NCBI RefSeq assembly: GCF_029633865.1 | Contig: NC_079213.1 | Coordinates: forward strand, 83,920,803-83,984,802 | Direction of reading: 5' to 3' | DNA: 64,000 bases | From: Lampris incognitus | Taxonomy: Eukaryota; Chordata; Actinopteri; Lampriformes; Lampridae | In this document: positions 1-10,469 of the stretch, piece by piece | Layout: each line of letters starts with the position of its first letter | Numbering within the stretch: position 1 is the stretch's first letter | Translations under genes and position numbers: made by a program | The notes under the pieces: model-generated | Told to the model about the DNA's origin: nothing | Seen by the model: the letters and a program-made list of their open reading frames with translations, nothing else | Database searches by the model: none

Positions 1-735
1 AACATGGCTATTTTTCCTCTCTGATTCATTAAGTAGCATTATGGATGATTTTAAATGATTAACTTTATATCCAGATATTTTTCCAAATGTTTCAATAAGA
101 CCTAGGAGTGCGGGGACAGAGCTATGTAGATTTTTTTAGGAGCAAAATTACATCATCGGCAAAGACCGCTATTTTATATTCTAAATGACCTTCTCGAATT
201 CCATAAATGTCACTGTGCAAATGGTTCTATTGCAAGGATAAAAAGCAATGGTGCTAAAGGACACCCTTGCAGGCAACTTATAGAGATGTTAAAAGGTTTA
301 GAAATCATGCTATTAGTCAGGACTTCCGCAGTAAGCCTATCACAGAGCAATCTAACCCATTTACAAAATATACATATCTCCAAAGCCAAAGCAGGAAAGT
401 GCCTCAAACAAATAAGGCTATTCAACACAGTCAAAGGACTTCTCGGCATCAAGTAAGAGTAAGGCCATGTCTGTCGCCTCTCTCTGGCTGTGTAAAATAT
501 TGAGCACTCGTCTGACATTATGAAAGTCCTGTGTACCTTGGATAAATCTGTTTGGATCTTGCCCCACCACCTGAGGAAGCAAGCCCTCCAATCTTCTTGC
601 AAGAACTTTACAGAGTATTTTTTATGTGAATTTAAAAGGCTAATTGGACGCATATTTTCACATTTTGTATTTGGGTTGCCTGGCTTTGGAAGTAGCGTAA
701 TTAGGGCACCCCGCATGGATGTGGGGGGAAGACCG
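1..735 (-). pseudogene. L1-type LINE reverse transcriptase fragment
   Basis: Read on the minus strand, the region gives blocks typical of the L1/Tx1 clade of non-LTR retrotransposons: an LLPKPGNP...MRPISLLN block near 600-690, an LQGCPLAPLLFILAIEPFAQ block near 210-270, and the catalytic FADD box (FADDVILLL) near 140-165. The frame is broken by several shifts and stops, so this is a dead copy. It enters the window already truncated at its 3' side and stops abruptly near 735, where the Penelope palindrome begins. The enzyme would copy LINE RNA into DNA at the target site. The family is clear from the motifs; the exact clade is inferred. Confidence 0.85.
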
Positions 736-795
736 TTCTCAAAGGATCCAAAGGAATTGAATCTAGTGCAACTGGACTTGGTATATATCCGTGAA

Positions 796-829
796 GACGT
801 TTCGCCTCTCATCCAAGAGGCTTCATCAG
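796..829 (-). ncRNA. Hammerhead ribozyme core, PLE1 left arm
   Basis: On the minus strand the core reads CTGATGA, a stem II of GCCTC/GAGGC closed by TTGGATGA, then GAAAC and GTC. These are the conserved hammerhead boxes in the right order. Stem III would be only the self-complementary ACGT, which suits cleavage as a dimer, a property reported for Penelope-associated hammerheads. Self-cleavage is predicted from sequence, not shown. Confidence 0.8.
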
Positions 830-1066
830 TTCGTGCCTTTCTGACTAGACCAAGCTAGTCTGACTGGCTGGTGATGAAACTCAGGTATTTAACCTCTTAG
901 GAGTCGTTATCAGAGCTAACGATGTCCATGACTCTTTGTGTTCCGATGTTTAGCAACACCCGTCGTTATCAGAGCTATTGATATGCGTGGCTCTCTGTGA
1001 TCCGATGTTAAGCAGCGACGGTCGTTGGAGGTGTTAGTTCGACTTCGTTAGTGTACCATTCAGTGG

Positions 1067-1613
1067 TCATGAGTCGTTGGAGCCATTAGTGACATACTGT
1101 TGTCCTTGGAGGCTAAGCTTCTTGAGTCTGCTGGGTAGAGATGAAAGGAGGGCATTGTAAGTGGGAGATAGGTGGTGTCGCAGACCTCCTCCTCTGTTGA
1201 GGGATGGTTTTTCCAGTTTTGCATAGATGGCTTCCTTTACCCCTCTTTCAAACCATCTGTATTCCCTGTCCAAAATGTGTATGTTGCTGTCCTCGAAGGA
1301 GTGTGTCTTCTCCTTTAGGTGTAGATAGACTGCTGAGTCTTGTCCTGAGGAGTTTGGCCTTCTGTGTTGGGCCATCCGTTTGTGTAGTGGTTGTTTGGTT
1401 TCTCCTATGTATAGGTCAGTGCAATCCTCATTGCATTGTACAGCATACACCAGCTTGCTTTTTTGGGTGTGTGGTACACGGTCTTTGGGATGACTCTGAC
1501 AAAGACTGGTTCATCTCAAAGACCGGGATGCGGTGTTTGTTAAAAATACTCCTGAGTTTCTTGGAGACCCCAGAAACATACGGGATGACTATGTATGCTT
1601 CTGGGGTCTCCAA
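1067..1613 (-). pseudogene. PLE GIY-YIG endonuclease domain, left arm
   Basis: The minus-strand frames 1428-1613 and 1067-1450 together give the C-terminal part of a Penelope-like polyprotein: a VSKKLRSIFNKHRIPV block, a CC..C..C cysteine cluster, then the endonuclease core DLYIGETKQPLHKRMAQHRR and a block ending AIYAKLEKPSLNRGG. In intact elements this domain cuts the target DNA. A frameshift near 1440 separates the two parts, and no RT domain precedes them, so the copy cannot move itself. It mirrors the right-arm copy. Confidence 0.85.
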
Positions 1614-2124
1614 GAAACTCAGGAGAATTTTTTAAAAACACCGCATCCTGGTATACTTCCAACCCAGCAACACAATCCGACAAAAACTGGTTCATCCCAA
1701 AGACTGTGTACCACACACCCAGAAAAGCAATCTGGTGTATGCTGTACAGTGCAATGAGTATTGCACTGACCTATACATAGGAGAAACCAAACAACCACTA
1801 CACAAATGGATGGCCCAACACAGAAGGCCAAACTCCTCAGGACAAGACTCAGCAGTCTATCTACACCTTAAGGAGAAGACACACTCCTTCGAGGACAGCA
1901 ACGTACACATTTTGGACAGGGAAGATAGATGGTTTGAAAGAGGGGTGAAGGAAGCCATCTATGCGAAACTAGAAAAAACATCCCTCAACAGAGGAGGAGG
2001 TCTGCGACACCACCTATCTCCCACTTACTATGCCGTCCTTTCATCTCTACCCAGGAGACTCAAAAGCTTAGCCTCCAAGAACAACAGTCGGTCACTAACG
2101 GCTCCAATGACTCATGACCACTGA
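1595..2124 (+). pseudogene. PLE GIY-YIG endonuclease domain, right arm
   Basis: Mirror copy of the left-arm domain. The open frame 1735-2124 carries the endonuclease core (DLYIGETKQPLHKWMAQHRR) and the downstream EAIYAKLEKTSLNRGGG block, ending at a stop soon after. The preceding part (1595-1735) is in other frames, so a frameshift lies near 1740. The two arms differ at scattered bases, so they are not a fresh duplication. The assignment to Penelope-like elements rests on the GIY-YIG core with its upstream cysteines and on the linked hammerhead. Confidence 0.85.
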
Positions 2125-2356
2125 ATGGAGCACTAACGAAGTCGAAACTAACACCTCCAACGACTGTCGTTGCTAAAAATCGGAACACAAAAGAGCCATT
2201 GACATCAAAAGCTCTGATAATGACTGTCGTTGCTAAACATCGGAACACAAAGAGCCATTGACATCAATAGCTCTGATAACGACTCCAAAGAGGTTAAATA
2301 TCTGAATTTCATCACCAGCCAGTCAGACTAGCTTGGTCTAGTCAGAAAGGCACGAA

Positions 2357-2390
2357 CTGATGAAGCCTCTTGGATGAGAGGCGAAACGTC
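2357..2390 (+). ncRNA. Hammerhead ribozyme core, PLE1 right arm
   Basis: Plus-strand copy with the same core as the left arm: CTGATGA at 2357-2363, stem II GCCTC/GAGGC, GAAAC at 2383-2387 and cleavage triplet GTC at 2388-2390. A GAA before the core (2354-2356) can pair with TTC after it (2391-2393) as the start of stem I. Every core base is kept, although the protein domain beside it is broken. Confidence 0.8.
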
Positions 2391-2446
2391 TTCACGGATA
2401 TATAACCAAGTCCAGTTGCACTCGATTCAATTCCTTTGGATAACTA

Positions 2447-3521
2447 TGACCTGGATGAATGAGAACATTCACAGACATGTTATTTTTAATGACCTAGTAG
2501 TGTCTGCATGAGACTGTTATTCGAAACTGTTATTTGTTTTATGGTCAAGGTATTCTGTTGTTATTGTAAGATTGTTCATAGCTTATATAGTTCAGCATAA
2601 GGACCGCAGTGATTGTATAGTTGGTGATGGAAATGTTATATTTTGCAAAGGGGATATGCGACGTCTTGAGTTGATGCAGTTGGAGGACAGTAGGGAGAGC
2701 TAGAGGACAAGATAGGATGTAAGTGACTGTAAGAGGGGAGAAGGAGTATGACGTGAGTTGTTGAAGTAAAGAAGCGTATGCTAACAGACGTGTGTTTTCG
2801 AGTGGTCCCTTAGCAACACAACAACGCGCTTTCACGTTCACCCTTCGAGAGACCTCCACCAAATTTTAGACTTTTATTCTTTAAGTAGGACGAATTCTTA
2901 GCAGCTCTCCATATAGACGGGTTTCCTGTTTACAAACATTACTGGGTGCGTGCGCAGCCAGGGGGCAAAACTGCTCTGGTAGTGCTCAAAAGATTATAAT
3001 CAACAGTTGTAATCAGCGTAGATTTCATATTGTAAGTTCTTGTTCACTCAATAATAAAATATCAGAGATGGATCTGTCTGTTTGCTTGTCTTTCATTTGT
3101 ATATTAATATAATTTGCAAAATGTTAGGTAGCAATAGTTAGGCTATCTAGCGCTAGTTAACGGTCTCTGAATGAAATTACCCTACTAAGTTAATCAAAAA
3201 AAAATTTTTTTTTTGCTAAAAAGAGCCAGCCGAATCACAGAAACCTTTATGGGTTGCTAACATATATGATTTTTGCTCATCTTACCTGATTGATATGAAA
3301 CAGCCTGTTTATCCTCTTGCTATTTGATCATATCAGGAGCTTGGTGGTAACGTCAAAAAGCTAACTAATTCAAAGTAAAAATGTTTATGACAGGCTACTT
3401 TATGACATGCCACATTTGAATGAAATTTGACAGCTACTGTAAACATATAACAGGCTACTGTACGACCCGCCAAAGTTGAATGAAATTTAACAGCTACTGT
3501 AAACATACTGTACATGATATG
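2447..3521. other. No gene seen; AT-rich sequence between elements
   Basis: Only short frames without recognisable motifs occur here. The stretch holds the 60-bp tandem duplication at 3389-3507 and an A/T run near 3200. It may be old repeat sequence, but I cannot name a family. Confidence 0.5.
3389..3507. repeat. Tandem duplication, two units of about 60 bp
   Basis: Two adjacent units both run from CAGGCTACT through TTGAATGAAATTT to CAGCTACTGTAAACATA. They differ at several positions, so the duplication is not recent. It lies just outside the LTR of gypsy A. Confidence 0.8.
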
Positions 3522-3725
3522 TGTAATGACCTACTTTTCACTCTCACAGATAACACCGTTTCTGAATTAGCCATGGAACTTCGGCATGTTTATTTCGCTC
3601 CATGCATAACGTGCACATAATCCGACTGACCCTCGTCTACCTTCCCGCTCCCGTGGCTGCTCTGTTTACTATCCCATAATTCCCTGTGTCCTTAAAGGTG
3701 TATTCCCCTAATACTGAACATCACA
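3522..3725 (-). repeat. 3' LTR of gypsy A
   Basis: In element orientation it starts TGTGATG, ends CATTACA, and contains an AATAAA signal. The purine-rich tract before it and the pol end at 3910 support the boundary. Its partner LTR is not in the window. Confidence 0.7.
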
Positions 3726-3909
3726 TCCCTCCAACATTCCCAAGAAAGTAAACATTACATTCCTGCTATAGGATAGGGGTTGAAGTTTCTTTGTAACAAA
3801 TCCCACTAGAGGTATCACAACATAAACATTTTTGTTTTTGTTTTTTTTTAATTAACGGCATACAAAAACCAAACTAATGCTCCACTACAACACAGTCCAA
3901 GGTGTTATG

Positions 3910-6900
3910 TTATGGCACAAACTCATTAAGGTATTCTGGCCGCTTCACGGCAACCCTTCTTGGGTAGCGAGGGGCGCCTGAGGTCACTGGGCCTGACGTT
4001 GGGTTGGGTTCATCATTGTAAACAAAGTCATTTGGGTCAGTCTCACTCCGCATGCTGTTGTCCTCTCCCAGTGTACCAGTTGAACCAAGTGTGGGGGACA
4101 CTCGCTTGAAGTGTGACACATTTCTTGTCACCACCTGCTGCCCCCGTTGAGCAGTGATCATTGTTCCTTTTGCTGCAGTGACTTGAAATGGCTCCGGATG
4201 GAAAAAGGACTGGAATTTGTTCTCTAGTCACAGTCTTTTCACCAGCACATGGTCACCCACTTTCAGAGCAGGGGATGGGCGACAGAAGTGTTTGTCGTGA
4301 TGCCCTTTCATGTTCTCTTTTGCTTGTGTGTCTCTGGCTCTCATGAGCTTGTCTGGAACTGTGTTTTGGACATTGGGTAGTGTTGTGTGCACCTGCCTAC
4401 TAAAGATGGCTGTGGCAGGTGGTTTCCCAGTGGTGCTGTGTGGGGTTGTTCTGTATGCTCTCAGGAAGCGATTCAGTGCTTGTTGAGTATTTTTGCATTC
4501 AAGTGTGGCAATCTGGATCGTTTTTTTCAACCTCCCCGTTTGCTTGGGGCCAATAAGGGGTTATCTTTCTGTGGCGGAAGCCTAGGTATGAAGCAAACCT
4601 GGAGAAGTCCTCAGAATTGAAAGGAGGACCATTGTCACTCTTGACAATTTCTGGGATGCCAAATAACGAGAACATGCTGTCTAGCTTTGGTATAACAGCT
4701 TTTGCAGATGTGGTGGACACCTTCTCCACCACCGGGAACCTTGAATAATCGTCCATCACTACAAGTAAGTACTCTCCATTTGGCAATGAGCAGAAATCCA
4801 CACTCACCTCAGTCCAGAGTGCAGCTGGAAGGGGAGTCATCTGGAGTGGTGCGTGAGATTGTGTTGCGTTTGTCATTGCTTGGCAAGCAAGACAGGTTTT
4901 GACGCAGTCTTCTGTCTTTTGGTCTATACCAAGGAACCACACCTTTCCCCTCAAAAGTTTCTTTGTCTTTACCAGCCCCTGGTGGCCTTCATGAGCAATG
5001 TCAATCACTCGGTTATGCAGAGATGAGGGTATTACCAGCTTATTACCTCTGAGAAGGAAATCAGATGTGGACACCATGAGCTCTGACCTCTGTGCATGAA
5101 AACATCGGAGGAGTGATTTTTGGGCTGGAGACATGTCTGCTGTCTGTTCCAGAAGAGTGTGCCACTGTCCTGTTCTGGCCGCAGCTATGACCCGCTGGAG
5201 GCATGGGTCAGACTGTGTGGCAGTGTGGATCTCCTGCAGTGTCATAGCACGGGGAACATCATGGTCAATGATGAAATGTACGTGTGCTTCAGCCAGCTCG
5301 GTGGCATGTGTGCTATTTGACTCGTGTGTGTGGACTGGGTGTCTGGAGAAGTAGTCTGCTGGGTTACCAACATCTGCCTTGTAGGTCACAGAAAAGTTGA
5401 AGTCCAGTAGCTTTAGTAGCCAGCGTTCAATTCTGGGAGGGGGAGAGGAAGATGGCTTGTTAAACATGGGCACCAGCGGCTTGTGATCAGTAACCACTGT
5501 GAATGGGCATCCGAGTAGATATAACTGGAAATGAAGGCAGCCCCAGATTATAGCTAAAGCCTCCCTCTCAGTCTGTGAGTATCGCTGTTCTACAGGTGAC
5601 AGTGTTTTGCTGGCATAGGCAAGTGTGTGCAGTGTACCATCAGAGTCAGTTTGAGTAAGAACAGCCCCTAGGCCTACAGGGCTTGCATCCACAACAACTT
5701 CTGTGTGTTTCGATTGGTCAAAATAAGCCATGACTGTGTCGCTGCTCAGTGCATTTTTGAGTTTGTCAAAAGCTGTCTGGTGGGTTGGGGACCAGTCCCA
5801 CAGCTGGTCTTTCTTTGTGAGCTCTCTGAGAGGCTGTGTCAGGGTGGCTAGACCTGGAATGAAACGACCACAGTATGTGACAAGGCCAAGGAAACTTCTG
5901 ACCTCTCCTGGGTTCCGTGGGGCTGGGGTCTCCTTGACTGCAGCCATCTTCTTGGGGTCCACTGAGATGCCTTGATCTGAGAATACATATCCGAAAAACT
6001 CCACCTTGGTCTTGTTGAAGTCACATTTGTCAGCATTGAGTGTGAGGTTACATTCACTGAGACGCGTAAGGACTGCCTCTAGGCTCTTGTCATGTTCTTC
6101 TTGGCTAGTGCCATACACCAGCATGTCATCACTGACGTTCAGAACACCCGGGATGTCAGACAGTGTCTCTCTAATGGTGTTTTGGAAAATCTCTGCCGCT
6201 GAAGATATCCCAAAATTGAGCCGTTTGTAGCGCCTCAGGCCCACATGTGTTGTGAAGGTTGTTATGTAGCGGGAGTCAGGATGGAGTTCAATCTGGTGGT
6301 AGCCAGCTGTCAGATCAAGCGTGGAAAACACTTTTGCCCCATTGAGGTCTGCTAGAATGTCGTCCACTGTGGGAGTGAGGTGCCTCTCACGCTTGATGGC
6401 TCGTTTGGGCGTCTCATGTCAACACACAGTCTGATTTTTCCTGGTTGTTTGGGCTTTGGAGCTACTACCACCGGAGAGACCCATGGTGTGGGGCCTTCAA
6501 CACGTTCGATGATGTCTAGCACCTCTAGTTTCTCCAGCTCCTGTTCCACTAGCTGTCTCATGTGGAAGGGGATGCGCCTGTGTTGTTGAGCCACTGGTTG
6601 CACTGTAGTGTCAATGTGGATTTTCACTTGGTGATCCTTGAGCTTTCCAATGCCTTGAAAAACGGTGGGGAATTTTTTTTGGAGCATGAGCGGCACACGT
6701 ACATTGTTGACCAGGCGGACTAGGTCCAGGGCAACTGCTGTCTGGCAGCTTACTACAGGAATCGCTGGCTTGTCGACCACGAAGAATGTTTCTCTGACAA
6801 TTCTGTCTCGGAAGCTGAGTTGTGAGCAGAATTGCCCGCGCATTGGCAGAGGCGTGCGGGAGCCATAAGCAAAAATCTGGACTGATGTGTTCTGCAGTAC

Positions 6901-7320
6901 TGGGCGGGCTGGGAGTGATTGAAATGTGCAATAGTCCATTACATTGACTGAGGCTCCTGTATCTACCAGCACTTCGAGAGGCGACCCATTTATCTGAATG
7001 GTCTGTTTCGGCGCTGTGATAGCTGGGTCTTTCAGTGTGAAAAGATATCTGGGGGAGTGGTCTGTGCTGTCTTCATTAGGACGCGGTGAGTGGGCATTTG
7101 ATTTTGAGGTGTCATCTGACTGTTGACATTGTACATAGTTCATACTTTGTCTTGGGCGCGACCGGCACATTTTTGAGAAATGATTTTGTTTGCCACAATT
7201 GCGACATGCAAGCCCACGTGCTGGGCAGTCACCTTGATGAGGAAATGAGCCACCGCAGTTGAAACACTCACGTCCGTGCGCGCCTGGGGCCGTATGTGCA
7301 GGCTGCCGGGCAGAATGAGC
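3910..7320 (-). pseudogene. Gypsy A gag-pol remnant (zinc knuckle, PR, RT, RNase H, IN)
   Basis: From 7320 downward: two CX2CX4HX4C knuckles (CFNCGGSFPHQGDC and CRNCGKQNHFSKMC), an aspartic protease with VLVDTGASVNVMD, RT (catalytic VSDDMLVYG where YxDD is usual), RNase H (VVDASPVGLGAVL; TDHKPLVPM) and integrase with an HHCC finger, VDFCSL, SDNGPPF and NGEVEK. The parts lie in at least three frames: a shift near 6360 splits PR/early RT from RT-IN, another near 4510 splits off the integrase C-terminus, and a third near 4200 splits the tail. The order PR-RT-RH-IN fixes Ty3/gypsy. The protein would copy and integrate the element; this copy is dead. Confidence 0.9.
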
Positions 7321-7331
7321 AGGTTGCCTAG

Positions 7332-7755
7332 TGTTGATTGATATTAAATATAATCCGAGTGTATTTTGTATTACTCAGTATGTAACCAATGTATGTAACC
7401 ATAACAGAGGGTGAAGAAGACACATTCATGTAGACCAATATATTACAGGTCTCCCACAAGAATGTGGGTAGGGGAGGGGGTTGCCCTCCCCTGGGGCCTT
7501 GGGAGAGACACCTTGTCTGGTACGAGGAGGACCCCCTGCTAAGCTCAGTAGGTTACCAGAGGTGTCATAAAGGAGAAGCAGGGGGGGTCTATATAACCCA
7601 CCAGGACACACAAAGAAGTCAGACATACACGACGGATTGGCAGTATGTCTCCAGATCTGTACTCAATAAAATTATTTTAATCTCCTAAAATGTGGTGGCT
7701 GTTTTCTTCACATCAACGGACCCGGGGACGAGGACCACGAAGGTGATTCTCAACA
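7332..7755 (+). repeat. Left LTR of the ERV
   Basis: Starts TGTTGATTG and ends CAACA, 424 bp. It has a TATA-like TCTATATAA near 7590 and an AATAAA signal near 7665. It lacks two segments present in the right LTR (about 21 and 65 bp). Confidence 0.85.
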
Positions 7756-7758
7756 AAT

Positions 7759-7777
7759 TGGGGGCTTCGTCCGGGAT
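7759..7777 (+). promoter_or_regulatory. ERV primer-binding site, tRNA-Pro type
   Basis: TGGGGGCTTCGTCCGGGAT lies three bases after the LTR. It equals the complement of the tRNA-Pro 3' end except for one inserted T. Proline priming is common in gamma-type retroviruses. The extra base could be a late mutation. Confidence 0.8.
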
Positions 7778-8139
7778 GTGAAGAAGCGGTCCTAATTGGA
7801 CAGTGTGGCTGCCCGCCGACACCTCCCGAGCTTGGGGTCGACCCACAATACGAATAAGGTAAGCAGAACCTGTTTTAACGAAATCTGCATATTGGACTGA
7901 ATTACTAAATTGTACTAAGCTCGGGAAGGAGAAGGCGGCCAGTTTAACAAAAGAGGAGGGGTTGGAGTCCCCTACAGTAAGAGTAAAAAGGAGATAATCG
8001 GTAGAAGAGGTTGGAGTCCTCTGTCTAAGATCCTGGGTAGTGGCGCACCCACTCACTCTCTGACGAGGGGGTGAGGTTAAGGCTGGGAAAACTCTCCCGG
8101 GGAATTGAGGACCCCCAAAGGAGGGAAGCTTAGAGCTCA

Positions 8140-8320
8140 GTAAGGGTTGGAGTCCCTGAACAATAGGTTAAATAGAGTAAGGGTTGGAGTCCCTGAACAA
8201 TGGTTAAATAGAGTAAGGGTTGGAGTCCCTGAACAATAGATTAAATAGAGTAAAGGGTTGGACTCCCTAAAGGATAGATTAAATAAAATAGAGGGTTGGA
8301 GTCCCTAACAGATAGACAGG
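8140..8320 (+). repeat. Tandem 38-bp repeats in the ERV leader
   Basis: About five head-to-tail units built on GGGTTGGAGTCCCT followed by an AT-rich stretch ending AAATAGAGTAA. The first three are nearly identical and the last two more diverged. A related GGTTGGAGTCC phrase also occurs near 7960 and 8010. The repeats lie between the primer site and the gag-like start. Their role is unknown. Confidence 0.85.
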
Positions 8321-8336
8321 AGACGTAAAAGGTAGA

Positions 8337-8609
8337 ATGGAAAAAGAAGAAGGAGAAAAAAGCGGGGGCGGACCGCAGTGGAAGTCCCTGCAGAAGCAGA
8401 GCGACATACTGATACAAATGATGACGAACCAACAAAATGAGGGTCCCAAGGCAAAGGCGAGACGAAGGGAGGAAGAACAAAGGAGGTTAGAAGAAGCTAT
8501 TATATTGGGAGAGAGAAAGGCGGAGGATGCCGTTCCGTTGGGAAGGTATTTGTGGCGGGTGAAAAGGGTGAAGAGAAGCCCCGGTGGAAGTCCTTACGGG
8601 AACAAATAG
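8337..8609 (+). CDS. Possible gag N-terminal fragment of the ERV
   Basis: A 90-residue open frame begins about 560 bp after the primer site, where gag would be expected. It is rich in Lys, Glu and Arg (a KARRREEEQRRLEEA stretch could be helical) and has no retroviral matrix or capsid motif that I recognise. It ends at a stop, and no capsid or nucleocapsid follows. Position is the main support; it may simply be a chance frame in purine-rich leader sequence. Confidence 0.3.
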   Translation: MEKEEGEKSGGGPQWKSLQKQSDILIQMMTNQQNEGPKAKARRREEEQRRLEEAIILGERKAEDAVPLGRYLWRVKRVKRSPGGSPYGNK

Positions 8610-10440
8610 ATGTACTGGTCAGAATAATGTTGAATACTCGGAAAAGAAAGTGTGAAAGTAGGGAAAGAAAAAGCTACAGAGGACTATGACACGAAACCAT
8701 TGGTACCAAACCGCACCTTGACTTACCCTCACTGGCTTTTGTGTTTGACATGACTTGTCTGTGTGTGTGTGTTCATAGTTTGTTTTGTGGTGTTTGTCCG
8801 TCTGGCCATTTTGTGTTGTTTAGAAGTTGCAAGTCCTTGAGAGTGGCTTAAATGGGGATATAAAAGCTGGGGGAGGTTTTGTTTTGGCTTTTCCAAACCT
8901 TTTGTTTTCCTGACAATTGGGGTGTGAGAGGAGTCTTCAGAGACCACCTCGTTTAGCATCCTTATCAGACCCAACCCTGTTTTTGTTCCTGTTTGATTGG
9001 CAACTGGCTTTAGAAAGTCACCAACCTAAAGCATTAATTATTCAAATCCTTTCAAGAAATCTATTTCTTTTCTTTCTGAGGTACCTCATATAAAATGTGA
9101 TATATCCATTTGGTTTTTGTTTTTTGTTTTTGTTGCATTGAAAAGTTTTTGTGGTGTATTTTTCACATTAAATTGATCCTGTCCTCACTTCTTTTAGGAT
9201 TCCCCTAAACCGAAGAAATTCCTGTCCCTGTTTCATTTTCTGAACTGTTAAGCAGAACTCTGTTATGTCCAACGCCACAGCTGCAATATTTTTAATTTTA
9301 CCTATTCTGTTTTTCTTTCTGTTACTGGGATTTTTTTAAAGAATAACTGGTGGGAACCAACTGCCTACCCACTTCACACCTTGGGGGAATGGGGGGGGGG
9401 GTTGCCTTGAGAGTAACAGGGACAGTGTAAACCACAGTTATGTTGTTTTAAGCTGATGTTGTTTTTCTTTCCATTAGAAGACACCCATTGGTTTAGTTGT
9501 TTTTATGTTGACTTTCCTCTGTGTTAAATTGAACTTGTTTTGTTTTTCAACACTAAGGTGTGAATTTTATGATGTTGTTCTTTTTTTTAAAGAGGGTATT
9601 CATTTCTTTGACAATTTCTTGTGTGGAGGACGATTACATTTTATTTGAATATGAATGAAACCTACCGAGTCCTGCGTTTTAAAGGTCTATGCTATGGCCA
9701 GGTTTATGTTATTTTTTACAATGAGTTTAAACCTCCTCATAAGACTAATTTTTGGTTTGATTTATTTGGTTTTAACTGATTACATCAATTTCTTTGTATT
9801 GTTAATTGAGCATTTCTTTTCTTTGAAACCCCACCTCCCTCTTTTTGGGGCCTTGACAGGGGCTTCTTGTTGTTTCGTTTGGTTAAGGGGGGGGGGGGGG
9901 CATTTGTTTCTTGTCTTCAAACAGCTCATTGTTTCAATGATTTACAAGATACCTTATGATTTTATTAATTTAGGTTTTATTTGAACGTTCAGGATCTGAG
10001 ACAACTATCTTTATCATCCCTCATCTGTTTTAGTTTTAAAGAGAATTTATTTCAGATAAGTACAACAGTACAGACTTCGGAACATTTGTGGACAGCTTGT
10101 ATGGAATGAAAGTCCGATTCATTCGACTGTATGAAATTGTTTTTGGTTTACTAACAACTAACATACAAACTGATCATATCATACTTTCATTTTTTTCTCT
10201 TCTCCTTCATGGTTAAATGGGTTGACACAATGTGTTCTGTTCTTGTGTAAAAAGAGGGGTAGTGGGAATGAGGAATTGAAATCTAGAATGGTTGTGAGCC
10301 TTCTTCTGTACAGTTTTCTTTGATTTTTTCACTTCATAAGAAACAAACGGATACCAACTTAGATCATAGCGGAAGTATCTGAAGAACACTGAATCAAGTT
10401 GACTACGAATCTTCAGAATCCTAGAATGACAGTGTTTTCA
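8610..10440. other. T-rich sequence inside the ERV, no gene recognised
   Basis: No retroviral or LINE motif is visible here. There is a GATATAAAAG box near 8855, long T runs, and G runs near 9390 and 9890. A 109-residue hydrophobic frame (9655-9984) looks like a by-product of T-rich composition. The stretch is probably part of an insertion or rearrangement, since pol should be here. Confidence 0.5.
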
Positions 10441-10469
10441 GTGTTGTGCAGTTTCTCTCTGAAAGTTTT

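Larger units (their letters stand above)
748..2446. mobile_element. Palindromic pair of Penelope-like element 3' ends (PLE1)
   Basis: Two copies of the same sequence lie head to head, with a symmetry centre near 1597 and arms of about 840 bp. Each arm holds, from the centre outward, a GIY-YIG-type endonuclease remnant, a 3' region with two copies of a roughly 62-bp repeat (left 905-1030, right 2155-2285), and a hammerhead ribozyme motif. The outer ends match as well (the left arm begins near 748 and the right arm ends near 2446 with the same TTCAATTCCTTTGG-type sequence in opposite orientation). Penelope-like elements are known for partial copies joined in inverted or tandem array, so this fits one complex insertion. 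The reverse transcriptase domain is missing from both arms. Confidence 0.85.
3522..7331 (-). mobile_element. Ty3/gypsy retrotransposon A, 5'-truncated
   Basis: A minus-strand gypsy element. Its 3' LTR lies at 3522-3725, a purine-rich tract (minus strand GTTGGAGGGA) sits directly before that LTR, and a broken gag-pol occupies 3910-7320. The 5' side ends at 7331 inside the gag zinc knuckles, exactly where the ERV LTR begins, so the 5' LTR and most of gag are absent. Several frameshifts make it non-autonomous. Confidence 0.85.

Noticed and set aside
8140..8320. Regularly spaced repeats that might suggest a CRISPR array
   Set aside because: The repeats are directly tandem without unique spacers, the genome is eukaryotic, and the array sits in a retroviral leader.
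9655..9984. Hydrophobic 109-residue frame that looks like a membrane protein
   Set aside because: The region is T-rich, which gives Phe/Leu/Ile in any frame; no homologous motif or signal context.
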